Shown here: one piece after another, positions 17,455 to 25,278 of the stretch
Layout of the letters: the number at the start of each line of letters is the position of its first letter
How positions within the stretch are numbered: the first letter of the stretch is position 1
From: Gammaproteobacteria bacterium
GTDB lineage: Bacteria > Pseudomonadota > Gammaproteobacteria > Competibacterales > Competibacteraceae
DNA: 64,000 nucleotides
Direction of reading: 5' to 3'
NCBI GenBank assembly: GCA_024235095.1
Contig: JACKNC010000001.1
Coordinates: 2,484,501 to 2,548,500 of the forward strand
The notes under the pieces: generated by a model
What the model saw: only the letters and a program-made list of their open reading frames with translations
Database searches by the model: none
What the model was told of the DNA's origin: nothing
Translations under genes and position numbers: made by a program

Positions 17455-17457
17455 TAG
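16771..17457 (+). CDS. IS630-family transposase, frame B (DDE catalytic part)
   Basis: This frame carries all three catalytic acids: the first Asp in VCFDESPVQ, the second in LVVDNLNTHTP, and the Glu in SWLNMAECEFAVL. The coordinates begin at the first ATG, but the frame is open back to the A7 slip site near 16696, and fusion to frame A is the expected functional product. The stop codon TAG (17455-17457) is made from the duplicated target TA plus the first flanking host base, so the element itself supplies no stop in this frame. Confidence 0.88.
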   Translation: MEDVLDLYAEPDDPQYPQVCFDESPVQLTSETRCPQPARPGQPARYDCEYKREGTANLFLFVQPLRGWRHVNVTKQRTKRDFAQQMQQLVDVYFPKAERIRLVVDNLNTHTPAALYSVFSPEEARRITRKLEFHYTPKHGSWLNMAECEFAVLAGQCLNRRIANLETLRKEIAAWQGPRNLRQTKIHWQFGTDLARVKLKRLYPPLKSSETPVDLETSEPVKTSVSAH

Positions 17458-18611
17458 CGCTGTTTCGTTGCCCGCCAGAGGTTCTATATAAACCACTGGG
17501 TAATAGACATCGCGCGTCTTGGCGGGAAGGGATGCGCCTCGCGCGTCTTTTTCAAAAATCGTGAATGCTTTAAAACCTTCTCGACGCATCTCGGTTTCAA
17601 GCGCCAACCTGGCGGTCGCCGGCACTTGAGGAATCCATTCATACGCCTGGACGGCGGTCTCAACGAACAACTCGGCGTAACGCTGAAACTCTACACGGGT
17701 AACCAGTTCACTATTCTTGAAAAACTGGGCGAGTCCCGCCAGTTGATGGTCCCGGAAATTAAGAAATTTCCTGACCAGACTGTCAGCGCGCGCCTCGGCG
17801 ATTTGGGAAAAGATCGCTTGGCGGGAGTGCGTTTCCCCATTGTGAACCAGCCAGACCACGCCCCCGGTGAGCAGCAAGCCCACCACTGCAGCCAAGTGCG
17901 TTTCAAGGTGGCGCCAGCGCATCCGGCGTGGCTCAGGCCAGCGGTCACGCCGCTTGAAAAGCACAGCGCCCGCCAGCAACAGGGCGATGAGTCCCAGGAT
18001 AAATAGTAGGGGGCCTACCCTCGCCCACCAGACTTGAGCACGCCATTGGCTCGCTTCGATATCAATCGCGATAATTAACAGTGGCTGACCGGTGCGCGAA
18101 TCTGCAACGGGCGCACAGGCGGTGATAAAAGCACCATGTTCATCGGTATAAGGTCCAATCGTGCGCGGCTGACCATTCTGGAAGATTTCATTGAGTTCAG
18201 CCGGTGGTCTTTGATAAACAGCGCCCGGCGGTGAAGCCAATGGATCGTCGGCAGCAAAACTTTCCGGGCCGAAGATCATCGCGCCATCGCGCAAAGCGAT
18301 GCTGTAGATGCCGCGTTGGCCCGTAGCTTGGGCGTAGTTGCGCATCTGACCGCGCAAACGCTGAAACGCTGATCGGTCAATGTCCGCCGCGGTAAATGAC
18401 AGCGCTTTGATTCGCTGGGGATTGATCGTGCGCGCAATCGCCTTGGCTTGGGCGAGGAGTTGTTGACGGATTTCCGCATCGGTCTGCTGGCCGCGCCAGA
18501 TCGCCGCTCCCCATCCCGCCGCCAGCAGCAGCAAAACCGCACTCAGGAGTAGCGCTTGCCGTGAGCGAAGACATTGCGTAAGATACTGATAATAAAAAAT
18601 TTCATAAGCCT

Positions 18612-20333
18612 TCATCCAGGATATCCGTCAGAGGTCGCCGGCAGACGCCCGGCTGGCAAGGTCGATCGAAAAAAGGTCTCGGCTGGCTCGGGTCTACCAT
18701 AGAGATAACCCTGATAACAGTCACAATTGCGCGTTCGCAAAAAGTCGGCCTGCTCAACGGTTTCGACGCCTTCGGCGACGACGGAAAGATGCAGATGCCG
18801 CGCAATCGCCAGAATGGTCTCCACCAGGGCGGTGTTATGCGCATCGTGGGGTACGCGCTGGAGGAAACTTTTGTCGATCTTCAACTCATCCACCGGCATT
18901 TGACCGAGATAAGCCAATGACGAATAACCGGTGCCGAAGTCATCAATGGAGAGATGGATGCCGAGCGCTTTCAGGACGGACAAGATAGCGATTGTGCCCT
19001 TCATGTCCTGAATGGCCAATCCCTCGGTTATTTCAAGAGTCAGCCAGGCCGGATCGGCGCCAGTGGCGGAAAGCGCGGCCTTGACCCGGGTCGCGAAGTG
19101 CGGCTGGCGGAACTGGCGAGGGCTGACGTTGACCGCCAGTCGCAACGGTTGGCCGACGGCTGTCATTCGGGCCAGCAATCGGCAGATTTCCAGCAGCACC
19201 CACTCGCCCATAGCGACGATCAGACCGGTTTCTTCAGCCAGCGGGATAAAGTGGTCAGGGGGAACGATGCCCCGTTCGGGATGCTGCCAGCGCAACAGCA
19301 CCTCGGCGCCGATGATGCGGCCTTCGCCATCGACTTGGGGTTGCAGGTAAAGGCGCAATTCGTTGCGCTCAATGGCCCGTCGCATCTCGCTTTCCAGCGC
19401 CACGCGGTTTTCCACCTGAGTCTGCATGGCGGCTTCGAAGAAGCGCACTGCATTGCATCCAGCTACTTTGGCTTGATTCAGCGCGGTTTCAGCTTGCTTT
19501 AACGGTTCATCCGGAGGGTTTCCCTGGGCGGGGAACAGGGCAATACCAACGCTGGCGCCGAGTACATAGGTATAGTTCTGCTGCTGGATAGGCATCGATA
19601 GGGCTAGGCGGACTTTTTCCGCGACGCCACGGGCGAAGCGCGCCGCGCTCTCCTGTGTATCGGCCAGGTTGATCAGCAATACCGTGAACCGGTCGCCGCC
19701 GAAATGCGCTACGATATCTTCCGCTCGCAGAAACCGGGTCAGTCGCGCTGCGACTTCCTGGAGAAGTTGATCGCCGATTTCATGGCCACGCGCGTCGCTG
19801 ATGCGTCGAAAATCGTCCAGATCCACAAACAGGACTGCTCCGTAATGGCAGCCGCGTTGTGCGCTGGCTTGAGCAGTGGCCAGGTGTTCGAGAAACAGCT
19901 GGCGATTGGGTAACTGGGTCAGTGGATCGTAGTAGGCCAATTGATGTAAGGCATCTTCCGCTGCCTTCTGCTGGCTGATATCAAAGAAGCTGGCAACGAA
20001 ATAGATAATTTCATCTTTCTCATCGCGCACCGCCGCGATGGACGTCCACTCAGGATAGATTTCGCCATTCTTGCGCCGGTTCCAGATTTCGCCTGCCCAG
20101 CGTCCTTTCTTCAATAGGTCATCCCAGAGGGTGGCGTAGAATTCTGCGCTGTGTCGTCCGGACTGAAGCAGCTTAGGGTTCTGGCCGATCACTTCATCGC
20201 TGGTATAACCAGTTACCCGTGTAAACGCGGGGTTGACGCGTTGAATGATGCCGTTTCGGTCAGTAACGAGCATCGCCTCGGCAGCTTCGAAAGCTATCGC
20301 CGCCAGCCAGAGCAAGTCATTATTATGATTCAT
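18612..20333 (-). CDS. cytoplasmic PAS-GGDEF-EAL protein, probable c-di-GMP phosphodiesterase
   Basis: About 573 residues. A PAS domain (about 10-125) is followed by GGDEF and EAL. The cyclase motif is degenerate, HFGGDRF (near residue 211, Glu replaced by Arg), while the inhibitory-site pattern RAED is kept five residues upstream. The EAL domain reads EVLLRWQH (near 342), with DDFGTGYSSL and VAEGVET intact. The protein therefore most likely degrades c-di-GMP, with its GGDEF acting as a GTP or product sensor. The start ATG at 20333 lies two bases after the stop of a 30-residue ORF; the frame is open to 20441. Its stop overlaps the start of the CHASE-PAS-GGDEF-EAL gene (ATGA), so both were one operon. 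Confidence 0.88.
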   Translation of the reverse strand: MNHNNDLLWLAAIAFEAAEAMLVTDRNGIIQRVNPAFTRVTGYTSDEVIGQNPKLLQSGRHSAEFYATLWDDLLKKGRWAGEIWNRRKNGEIYPEWTSIAAVRDEKDEIIYFVASFFDISQQKAAEDALHQLAYYDPLTQLPNRQLFLEHLATAQASAQRGCHYGAVLFVDLDDFRRISDARGHEIGDQLLQEVAARLTRFLRAEDIVAHFGGDRFTVLLINLADTQESAARFARGVAEKVRLALSMPIQQQNYTYVLGASVGIALFPAQGNPPDEPLKQAETALNQAKVAGCNAVRFFEAAMQTQVENRVALESEMRRAIERNELRLYLQPQVDGEGRIIGAEVLLRWQHPERGIVPPDHFIPLAEETGLIVAMGEWVLLEICRLLARMTAVGQPLRLAVNVSPRQFRQPHFATRVKAALSATGADPAWLTLEITEGLAIQDMKGTIAILSVLKALGIHLSIDDFGTGYSSLAYLGQMPVDELKIDKSFLQRVPHDAHNTALVETILAIARHLHLSVVAEGVETVEQADFLRTRNCDCYQGYLYGRPEPAETFFRSTLPAGRLPATSDGYPG

Positions 20334-20335
20334 CT

Positions 20336-20428
20336 CTATTGACTGCAACGAGTACGCCACAATGCCACGCCGAGCAGGCCGATAATCGTTGGCAGGGCCA
20401 GAATCAACAGGGGCAACAGTGAATTCAT
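20336..20428 (-). CDS. 30-residue single-span membrane protein ORF
   Basis: ATG at 20428-20426, with AAGGA five bases upstream, opens a frame reading MNSLLPLLILALPTIIGLLG and ending in basic residues and SQ before TAG. One hydrophobic helix covers about residues 3-24, followed by WRTRC, as in a small inner-membrane protein with cytoplasmic positive charge. The stop is two bases before the PAS-GGDEF-EAL start, so translational coupling is likely. The overlapping frame of the downstream gene lacks a ribosome site as good as this one. I recognise no family. Confidence 0.5.
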   Translation of the reverse strand: MNSLLPLLILALPTIIGLLGVALWRTRCSQ

Positions 20429-20513
20429 GCGGGTCCTTCATCGCTTGCCGGTTAGGTTACCAGGAAGGATACTTGTCTTTTAATCGAGGGCGCCGACTAT
20501 GATAATAGGAGTT

Positions 20514-21203
20514 CTACAATAATTTTACAGCCCAACCGATCTCATATATCCCAAACAGGATGACCAGTACTCCCACTGTGGCGCGCACCGCCGGACGACG
20601 GATAAACCCCATTAGCGTCGTTGCTGCTGTCCCCATCGCCAGCAAAGTGGGTAATGTACCCAACCCGAAGCTCAGCAGTAACAATCCGCCTTCCAGCGCG
20701 CTGCCGGCGCCAACCGCCCAGACCAGGACGCTGTAAACCAGTCCACAGGGCAGCCAACCCCAAATCAGTCCGATGTTGAACGCTTGCAGAGGGGTGCGCA
20801 CCGGCAGGAAGCGTCGTCCCCAGGGTTCAATCCGCCGCCAGAGGAAGCCGCCGGCCTGCTCCAGTCGGCTGAGCGCTGACCACCACCCCGCCAAATAAAG
20901 TCCCAGTAAAATCATGAACAGGCCGGCGAGAATTTGCAGACCCAACTGCGCGTGATGAATCGATAGCAGATGCGCGGTCCAGGTTCCGATGCCGCCCGCC
21001 AGGGCGCCCGCAATAACATAGCTGAGGATGCGCCCCAGGTTATACGCCAGCAGATAGGGCAGGCGAATGAGCAATGGATGTCCTGGCGCCGGCGGCAAGC
21101 CCAGGGTCAGCGCACCCACGATGCCGCCGCACATACCGAAACAGTGGATGCCGCCGGTCAGGCCAATCAGGAAGGCTGGCAAAAGAGAGGTGAGCAAATT
21201 CAT
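20514..21203 (-). CDS. TauE/SafE-family (UreH/CcoH-like) membrane protein
   Basis: A 229-residue polytopic protein with six or so transmembrane helices. It starts LLTSLLPAFLIGLTGGIHCF followed by GMCGG, the His/Cys motif of the sulfite-exporter-like subfamily often found near cytochrome cbb3 oxidase or copper genes. A second half-repeat appears at GLIWGWLPCGLVYSVLVWAV with a matching Pro-Cys-Gly. Members are proposed to handle copper or other small ions, and the function is not settled. No cbb3 genes are visible here. The next gene upstream, DUF190, is 18 bases away on the same strand. Confidence 0.85.
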   Translation of the reverse strand: MNLLTSLLPAFLIGLTGGIHCFGMCGGIVGALTLGLPPAPGHPLLIRLPYLLAYNLGRILSYVIAGALAGGIGTWTAHLLSIHHAQLGLQILAGLFMILLGLYLAGWWSALSRLEQAGGFLWRRIEPWGRRFLPVRTPLQAFNIGLIWGWLPCGLVYSVLVWAVGAGSALEGGLLLLSFGLGTLPTLLAMGTAATTLMGFIRRPAVRATVGVLVILFGIYEIGWAVKLL

Positions 21204-21221
21204 CCAGAGGGCGACGCGACT

Positions 21222-21542
21222 TTAATCCGTTCCAGTCAAGCCAAAGCGCGCCGGGATCTGCGCATAAAAAGCGCGAATTTTTTCGGCTTCAAGCAACGCC
21301 AGCAATTTTTTAGCCTCGTCATCGGTCACGATGAACTCCACTTCCACCGTCAACGTCCCGGCCAATTCAAAGAAATGATCTTCGTGCAAATGGCGATGCT
21401 GGCCAAAACCGGCCATGGCCCGGAAAGCCGATCCGCCGCGAATTCCCATACGGTTAGCCTGTTCCAGCAACCATTCCCATAATAACCGGTGGGCATGGCG
21501 CTGATTCTCGCGAATATAGAATCTGAGAAATGAACCATCCAT
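21222..21542 (-). CDS. DUF190 family protein
   Basis: A 106-residue soluble protein. MDGSFLRFYIRENQRH near the N-terminus, GIRGGSAFRAMAGFGQH in the middle and PVEVEF-type strands are typical of DUF190, a PII-like fold family. DUF190 genes are frequently next to crcB, and here crcB lies 89 bases upstream on the same strand, so a role in fluoride tolerance is plausible. A REP-like element sits between them. Confidence 0.85.
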   Translation of the reverse strand: MDGSFLRFYIRENQRHAHRLLWEWLLEQANRMGIRGGSAFRAMAGFGQHRHLHEDHFFELAGTLTVEVEFIVTDDEAKKLLALLEAEKIRAFYAQIPARFGLTGTD

Positions 21543-21576
21543 CGCTAATTTTCCTCATTCAAGATAACTGTTCGCT

Positions 21577-21613
21577 TCCCTCGTCCGCTAGCGGGAGAAG
21601 GATTGGGGAAGAG
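21577..21613. repeat. REP-like element, copy C
   Basis: CCCTCGTCCGCTAGCGGGAG then AAGGATTGGGGAAGAGAG. CCGCTAGCGG is a perfect palindrome, and the core GGGAGAAGGATTGGG equals that of copy B. It lies between crcB and the DUF190 gene. Confidence 0.55.
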
Positions 21614-21631
21614 AGCATTAACCTCATGGGT

Positions 21632-22012
21632 TCAGGCAAGAAAACGCACCGTCAGAATACCCAGTGCGGTCATTGCCAGCGAACCCAGCAAATGCGCCCC
21701 AATCGCCGCCAGCGCCCAACCGAGTTGACCACGGGTGATCAAAGTCACCACCTCGATGGAAAACGTGGAAAACGTGGTCAGCGCCCCCATGAAACCAGTG
21801 ATGATCAGCAACCGAACTTCTGGCGGTAAGCTGGCGTTGACCGAAAAATAGGCCACGGCGACGCCAATCAGATAACCGCCCAGCAGATTGGCCGCCAGCG
21901 TACCCAGCGGTAAGGTTGGAAAAACGGGATTGAGCGCTATGCCCAACCACCAGCGTAAGCAGGCGCCCAAGCCCGCACCGCCAAATACGGCAAGAAATGC
22001 AAGAAAGTTCAT
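21632..22012 (-). CDS. crcB: fluoride ion channel CrcB
   Basis: A 126-residue protein with four transmembrane helices, the normal size for a Fluc/CrcB subunit. GGAGLGACLRWWLG at the start, LAANLLGGYLIG with the conserved Asn, and GFMGALTTFSTFSIE with the Phe/Ser-Thr pore signature are all present. It forms dual-topology dimers that export fluoride. No fluoride riboswitch could be recognised in the roughly 110 bases upstream. Confidence 0.95.
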   Translation of the reverse strand: MNFLAFLAVFGGAGLGACLRWWLGIALNPVFPTLPLGTLAANLLGGYLIGVAVAYFSVNASLPPEVRLLIITGFMGALTTFSTFSIEVVTLITRGQLGWALAAIGAHLLGSLAMTALGILTVRFLA

Positions 22013-22124
22013 ATCCTGTTATTTTAGTAGCAGGCTTTTGTAAGCCATGTTGACAATTCGCAATTCATCCTGGCGAGTGTACGGTAAAATCTGCGATTAC
22101 AGCAGCATCAACTTGGAGGTCGCA

Positions 22125-22343
22125 ATGAATATTGCCCAAAATGTCGGCTCAGCCGATAAGATCGCCCGCATCGCAGTCGGCGCCCTGCTCATCGTCCTTG
22201 CTTTGACGGGAACGATTGGCGTGTGGGGCTGGATCGGCGTTGTACCCATCGCCACCGCGCTGATGGGTTGGTGCCCAGCCTATACGCTGCTCGGCATCAA
22301 GACCTGCCCGGCGCAGAATAATCCACCCAAACCGGCGGGTTAA
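22125..22343 (+). CDS. DUF2892 (YgaP-like transmembrane) protein
   Basis: A 72-residue protein starting at ATG 22125 after a strong GGAGG site. It opens MNIAQNVGSADKIARIAVG and has two transmembrane helices separated by a short turn (ALLIVLALTGTIGVWGWIG and VVPIATALMGWCPAYTLLG), ending with TCPAQNN. The Trp-Cys-Pro-Ala-Tyr/Leu-Leu-Gly-Ile-Lys-Thr-Cys pattern is the DUF2892 signature, found alone or fused to rhodanese domains (YgaP). The two conserved cysteines suggest sulfur or redox chemistry, but the function is unproven. An intrinsic terminator follows. Confidence 0.88.
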   Translation: MNIAQNVGSADKIARIAVGALLIVLALTGTIGVWGWIGVVPIATALMGWCPAYTLLGIKTCPAQNNPPKPAG

Positions 22344-22375
22344 CCTAACCTGCGCTGGATGGGACCGATCCTGTG

Positions 22376-22404
22376 AATGGCCGCTCAATGCGGCCATTTT
22401 TGTT
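22376..22404 (+). terminator. rho-independent terminator after the DUF2892 gene
   Basis: AATGGCCGC, loop TCAAT, GCGGCCATT and further T residues form a perfect nine-base stem with a T-rich tail. It separates the plus-strand DUF2892 gene from the convergent chemoreceptor gene and could act on both. Confidence 0.85.
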
Positions 22405-22421
22405 GCAACCTCAAAAACAAT

Positions 22422-24074
22422 TCAACCCTCCAGGGCCCTCGTGCCAGCAATCGCCGTTTTCCACGCAGCCGGAACCTCACGCGCATCGAACGACGGGCTA
22501 GTCGCTTCGTTGCTCTCCTCATGCCGGAAAAAGTCCATCAATTGCTGGAGTTCGTTTGTTTGTTCGTGGATGGCCTGGCTGGCCGCAGCGGTTTGATTGA
22601 CCAATCCCGCATTCTTTTGCGTCACCTGGTCCATTTGCAGGATCGCCTGATTGACCTGTTCGATGCCGCTGGCCTGTTCGTGGGTGGCCGCTGCCATTTC
22701 AGCAACGATATCGCTGACCTTTTTAACCGCAGTTAAAATTTCCTGCAAGGTTTTTCCGGACTGCGCCACCAGGCGACTGCCATCCTCGACTTTGGAAACG
22801 CTGTCGGTGATCAGGGATTTGATCTGCCTGGCGGCGTCAGCGCTGCGTTGCGCCAGTTTGCGCACCTCACCGGCGACGACCGCGAACCCCTGGCCCTGCT
22901 CGCCGGCGCGCGCTGCTTCAACCGCTGCGTTCAGCGCCAGCAGGTTGGTCTGGAAAGCGATCTCATCGATGACGCCGATAATGTCGGCGATCTTGCGGCT
23001 GCTCTGATGAATGGCGTCCATCGCCGCCACGGTGCGTTCGACCACCTGCCCGCCCTGCTCGGCCTGGGTGCGGGCTGCGCCCGCCAGTTGATTGGCTTGT
23101 CCCGCATTATCAGCGCTGTTCTTCACCGTCGAGGTCAGTTCTTCCATACTGGCGGCGGTTTCTTCCAGCGAAGCCGCTTGTTCTTCAGTACGCTGGCTCA
23201 GGTCCGCGCTACCCTGGGCAATCTCTTGCGCCGCATCGCTGACCTGATCAATCGTCTGCATGGTGCTGGTCACGATTCCTCTTAATTGGCGGACCATGGT
23301 CTGCATAGCGACTAAAACCCGGGCCACTTCATCGCGGCCGTTCACTTCAACATCTTCAGTCAGGTCGCCCTGTGCAACTCGTTCGGTCGTGTTAACGACC
23401 TGTTTAAGCGGATTGACGATGCTGTTGGCGACCCATAATCCGCCGACACCCATTACCAGCAGCAGCACCAGCGTGCTTCCCCCCATTCGCCAGGCATCGC
23501 GCCAAAACTCTGCTTCAATATCGTCAATATAAACGCCAGTACCCACGATCCAGCCCCACGGCTCGAATCCCTTGACATAGGACAGTTTGGGAACGGGCTG
23601 TTCAGATCCTGGTTTCGGCCACAGGTAAGACACAAATCCTGCCCCATTTTGCTTGACGACCTTGACAAACTCGACAAATAACAGCTTACCGGTTGGATCT
23701 TTTAAATCATCAAGCGGCTTGCCATCCAGCGCCGGCTTAGTGGGATGCATGATCATGCGTGGGTACATATCGTTGATCCAGAAATACTCCTGCTTTTCAT
23801 AGCGCAGCGTCTTGATGACTGTTGCCGCAGTCTTTTGCGCTTCCTCCTGGCTTAGAGTTCCGGCAACTGCTAACTCATGAAACCGCTCCATGATACCCAT
23901 AGCGGTTTCCGTTAAATGTCGCAGCTCCTGCTCGCGGTCATTGACCATCTGGTTTTTAAATTCATAGAGATAAATAGTCGTCCCAAAACAGACCGCTACA
24001 AACGCTACGCCTAGCATCGCCCAAATGCGGGAGGCTATTTTGAAACGCATCAGAAAATAGTTAGCATTTTTCAT
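22422..24074 (-). CDS. methyl-accepting chemotaxis protein with single Cache domain
   Basis: A 550-residue chemoreceptor. Transmembrane helices at about 15-35 and 196-217 flank a periplasmic single Cache (sCache_2) domain with EYFWINDMYPRMIMHPTKP and WGWIVGTGVYIDDI. HAMP (about 218-272) and the signalling domain follow, with the hairpin tip EIAFQTNLLALNAAVEAARA and GFAVVAGEVRKLAQRSA. There is no CheR/CheB-tethering pentapeptide at the C-terminus (it ends TRALEG). sCache_2 domains often bind small carboxylates. The start has a strong site (GGAGGAAGG) upstream. No che genes are nearby, so it works with an unlinked CheA/CheW. Confidence 0.93.
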   Translation of the reverse strand: MKNANYFLMRFKIASRIWAMLGVAFVAVCFGTTIYLYEFKNQMVNDREQELRHLTETAMGIMERFHELAVAGTLSQEEAQKTAATVIKTLRYEKQEYFWINDMYPRMIMHPTKPALDGKPLDDLKDPTGKLLFVEFVKVVKQNGAGFVSYLWPKPGSEQPVPKLSYVKGFEPWGWIVGTGVYIDDIEAEFWRDAWRMGGSTLVLLLVMGVGGLWVANSIVNPLKQVVNTTERVAQGDLTEDVEVNGRDEVARVLVAMQTMVRQLRGIVTSTMQTIDQVSDAAQEIAQGSADLSQRTEEQAASLEETAASMEELTSTVKNSADNAGQANQLAGAARTQAEQGGQVVERTVAAMDAIHQSSRKIADIIGVIDEIAFQTNLLALNAAVEAARAGEQGQGFAVVAGEVRKLAQRSADAARQIKSLITDSVSKVEDGSRLVAQSGKTLQEILTAVKKVSDIVAEMAAATHEQASGIEQVNQAILQMDQVTQKNAGLVNQTAAASQAIHEQTNELQQLMDFFRHEESNEATSPSFDAREVPAAWKTAIAGTRALEG

Positions 24075-24310
24075 CGCACCTTCCTCCGATCAATTGCTAT
24101 ATATTTTGTAATACTGTTTCTCAATGGAATCTGAATCGTAAGCTCCCCCCTTTAGCAAAGGACTTGAATGTCGTGGATTGGCGTGGCCTGTCGAAATCCC
24201 TCTCGGCCCCCTTCTGTACCGACCGATCCACTATATCTTCCGTCCAATCACCGTTGCGGATGAAGCGCGGCTTCGGGTGCTGGCCGTCGATGACGACGAG
24301 CTGCGTTACG

Positions 24311-24523
24311 CTACCGGGGGGCGGCGGCTACCGGAATGACCACAATGGAACCCAAAAAGTGAGCGAGCTGAGTATCGGCGGCGTCCAGCAACTTGGTCAG
24401 ATCGTCCCACAGGCGTTGCCAGGCTGGCTTTTGCCAGACATAGAAGCACTGGGACAGGGGCGCGATATATTGCTGACTGTTAGATTTCAACAGCTTGCGG
24501 AGGTTGTTTTCATACGTCTGCAT
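24311..24523 (-). CDS. small hypothetical protein, possibly a gene fragment
   Basis: A 70-residue frame from ATG 24523, with GGAG seven bases upstream. It reads MQTYENNLRKLLKSNSQQY onward, with an aromatic-rich middle (FYVWQKPAWQRLWDDLTKLL) and a hydrophobic end (GSIVVIPVAAAPR). The composition is protein-like and better than the overlapping 192-residue plus-strand frame. I recognise no family. Its position in a decayed region means it may be a remnant. Confidence 0.35.
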   Translation of the reverse strand: MQTYENNLRKLLKSNSQQYIAPLSQCFYVWQKPAWQRLWDDLTKLLDAADTQLAHFLGSIVVIPVAAAPR

Positions 24524-24835
24524 CAAACGGCTCCGGACGGCGACGCCACCGGATCGTTGCCAGATGCGGATCTGGCGGGTGGCCTGTCTCGCTCGGGGTT
24601 AGTGAATGGAGGATTGGGTATCTTCATTCTCGGTTTTTCTTTAATTATGGCAGATGACAACGAAGAGGTAAACAATAACCTATTGAATAATATAAGTAAT
24701 CCTATAAAGACAAAATGGCTGTTTTTCGGGTTTAGAATGTAACCTAATTACTCAACACGCTTATCAGGAAAAACGGTGCATGAGCATGACAGAATTAATC
24801 ATGGATGAGACAGCGATCCAGGGAAATCAGGTAGC

Positions 24836-25093
24836 TTAAAAGTCAAAACCGGTGTTCAATGGCGCCATCAGATCCAGCCCGTCGTGGCCGGGGGCGTCAA
24901 CGGCGGCGCTCACTGGCCAGACCTGCAACCGCACCGGGTGACAAAGACTGAACAGCAGTTTCAGGATGGCAGGATCGGTGATCGTCGGATCGAGCCAGCA
25001 GGCTTCGTCCTCGGGTAGTGGGCCCTGAAAATCGGACAACGGTTTAAGCTAAGGCCAATCGATGAACAAGAGAGTCCAGATAATAAGTGACAT
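24836..25093 (-). pseudogene. remnant of an unidentified gene with an in-frame stop
   Basis: An ATG at 25093 opens MSLIIWTLLFIDWP and then meets TAG at 25049-25051. The same frame continues through LKPLSDFQGPLPEDEACWLD and HPVRLQVWPVSAAVDAPG to a stop at 24836. Coding-like composition on both sides of the stop suggests a nonsense-mutated or degraded gene. A shorter protein from the TTG at 25039 is the alternative. No family is recognised. Confidence 0.3.
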
Positions 25094-25278
25094 AGCACTT
25101 TCATTCTCTTGCAAAAAGCCGCAACGCCTTAGTTGTTTCTAGATTAAAGTTAACCTATTAAAATATAAATATAAACCATCCAGGGCGTTAGCGTTTTGTG
25201 CTTTCAGTATTTCACAATATAAACTCTATATTGTATTTAAAAAGATACATTAGTTTACCTCGAACGAAAACGATCGCA

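Larger units (their letters stand above)
13900..18615 (-). pseudogene. CHASE-PAS-GGDEF-EAL sensor gene interrupted by an IS630-family element
   Basis: Two open segments (18615-17455 and 16209-13900) join in frame if the IS and one TA copy are removed, giving about 1156 residues. The join reads NETALGYDLGSEPVRRAAL, a typical CHASE motif. The 5' segment holds a membrane helix (about 20-40), a periplasmic region, further helices near residues 200-260 and the start of CHASE. The 3' segment holds the rest of CHASE, a membrane helix, PAS, GGDEF (degenerate as HFGSDEF but with the RxxD site REED) and EAL (EALLRWQH, DDFGTGYSS). The 5' part ends at a TGA inside the IS. The 3' part stays open into the IS (ATG at 16344), so an 814-residue product is conceivable. 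The start ATG overlaps the stop of the upstream GGDEF-EAL gene. Confidence 0.9.
24075..25278. other. 1.2-kb region of small or decayed ORFs
   Basis: Between the chemoreceptor and der there is no full-length gene. It holds an open minus-strand ORF (24311-24523), a minus-strand remnant with an in-frame stop (24836-25093), and short coding-like stretches in several frames (for instance TVADEARLRVLAVDDDELRY on the plus strand near 24255-24320). AT-rich noncoding stretches lie at 24640-24760 and 25080-25280. The pattern suggests gene decay after an old insertion or transfer. No RNA gene or repeat array was seen. Confidence 0.5.

Noticed and set aside
22013..22124. Fluoride riboswitch upstream of crcB
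   Set aside because: The conserved crcB-motif segments could not be found in the sequence before the crcB start.
24164..24742. 192-residue plus-strand ORF
   Set aside because: Poor composition, changes character along its length, no good ribosome site, and it opposes a more protein-like minus-strand ORF.
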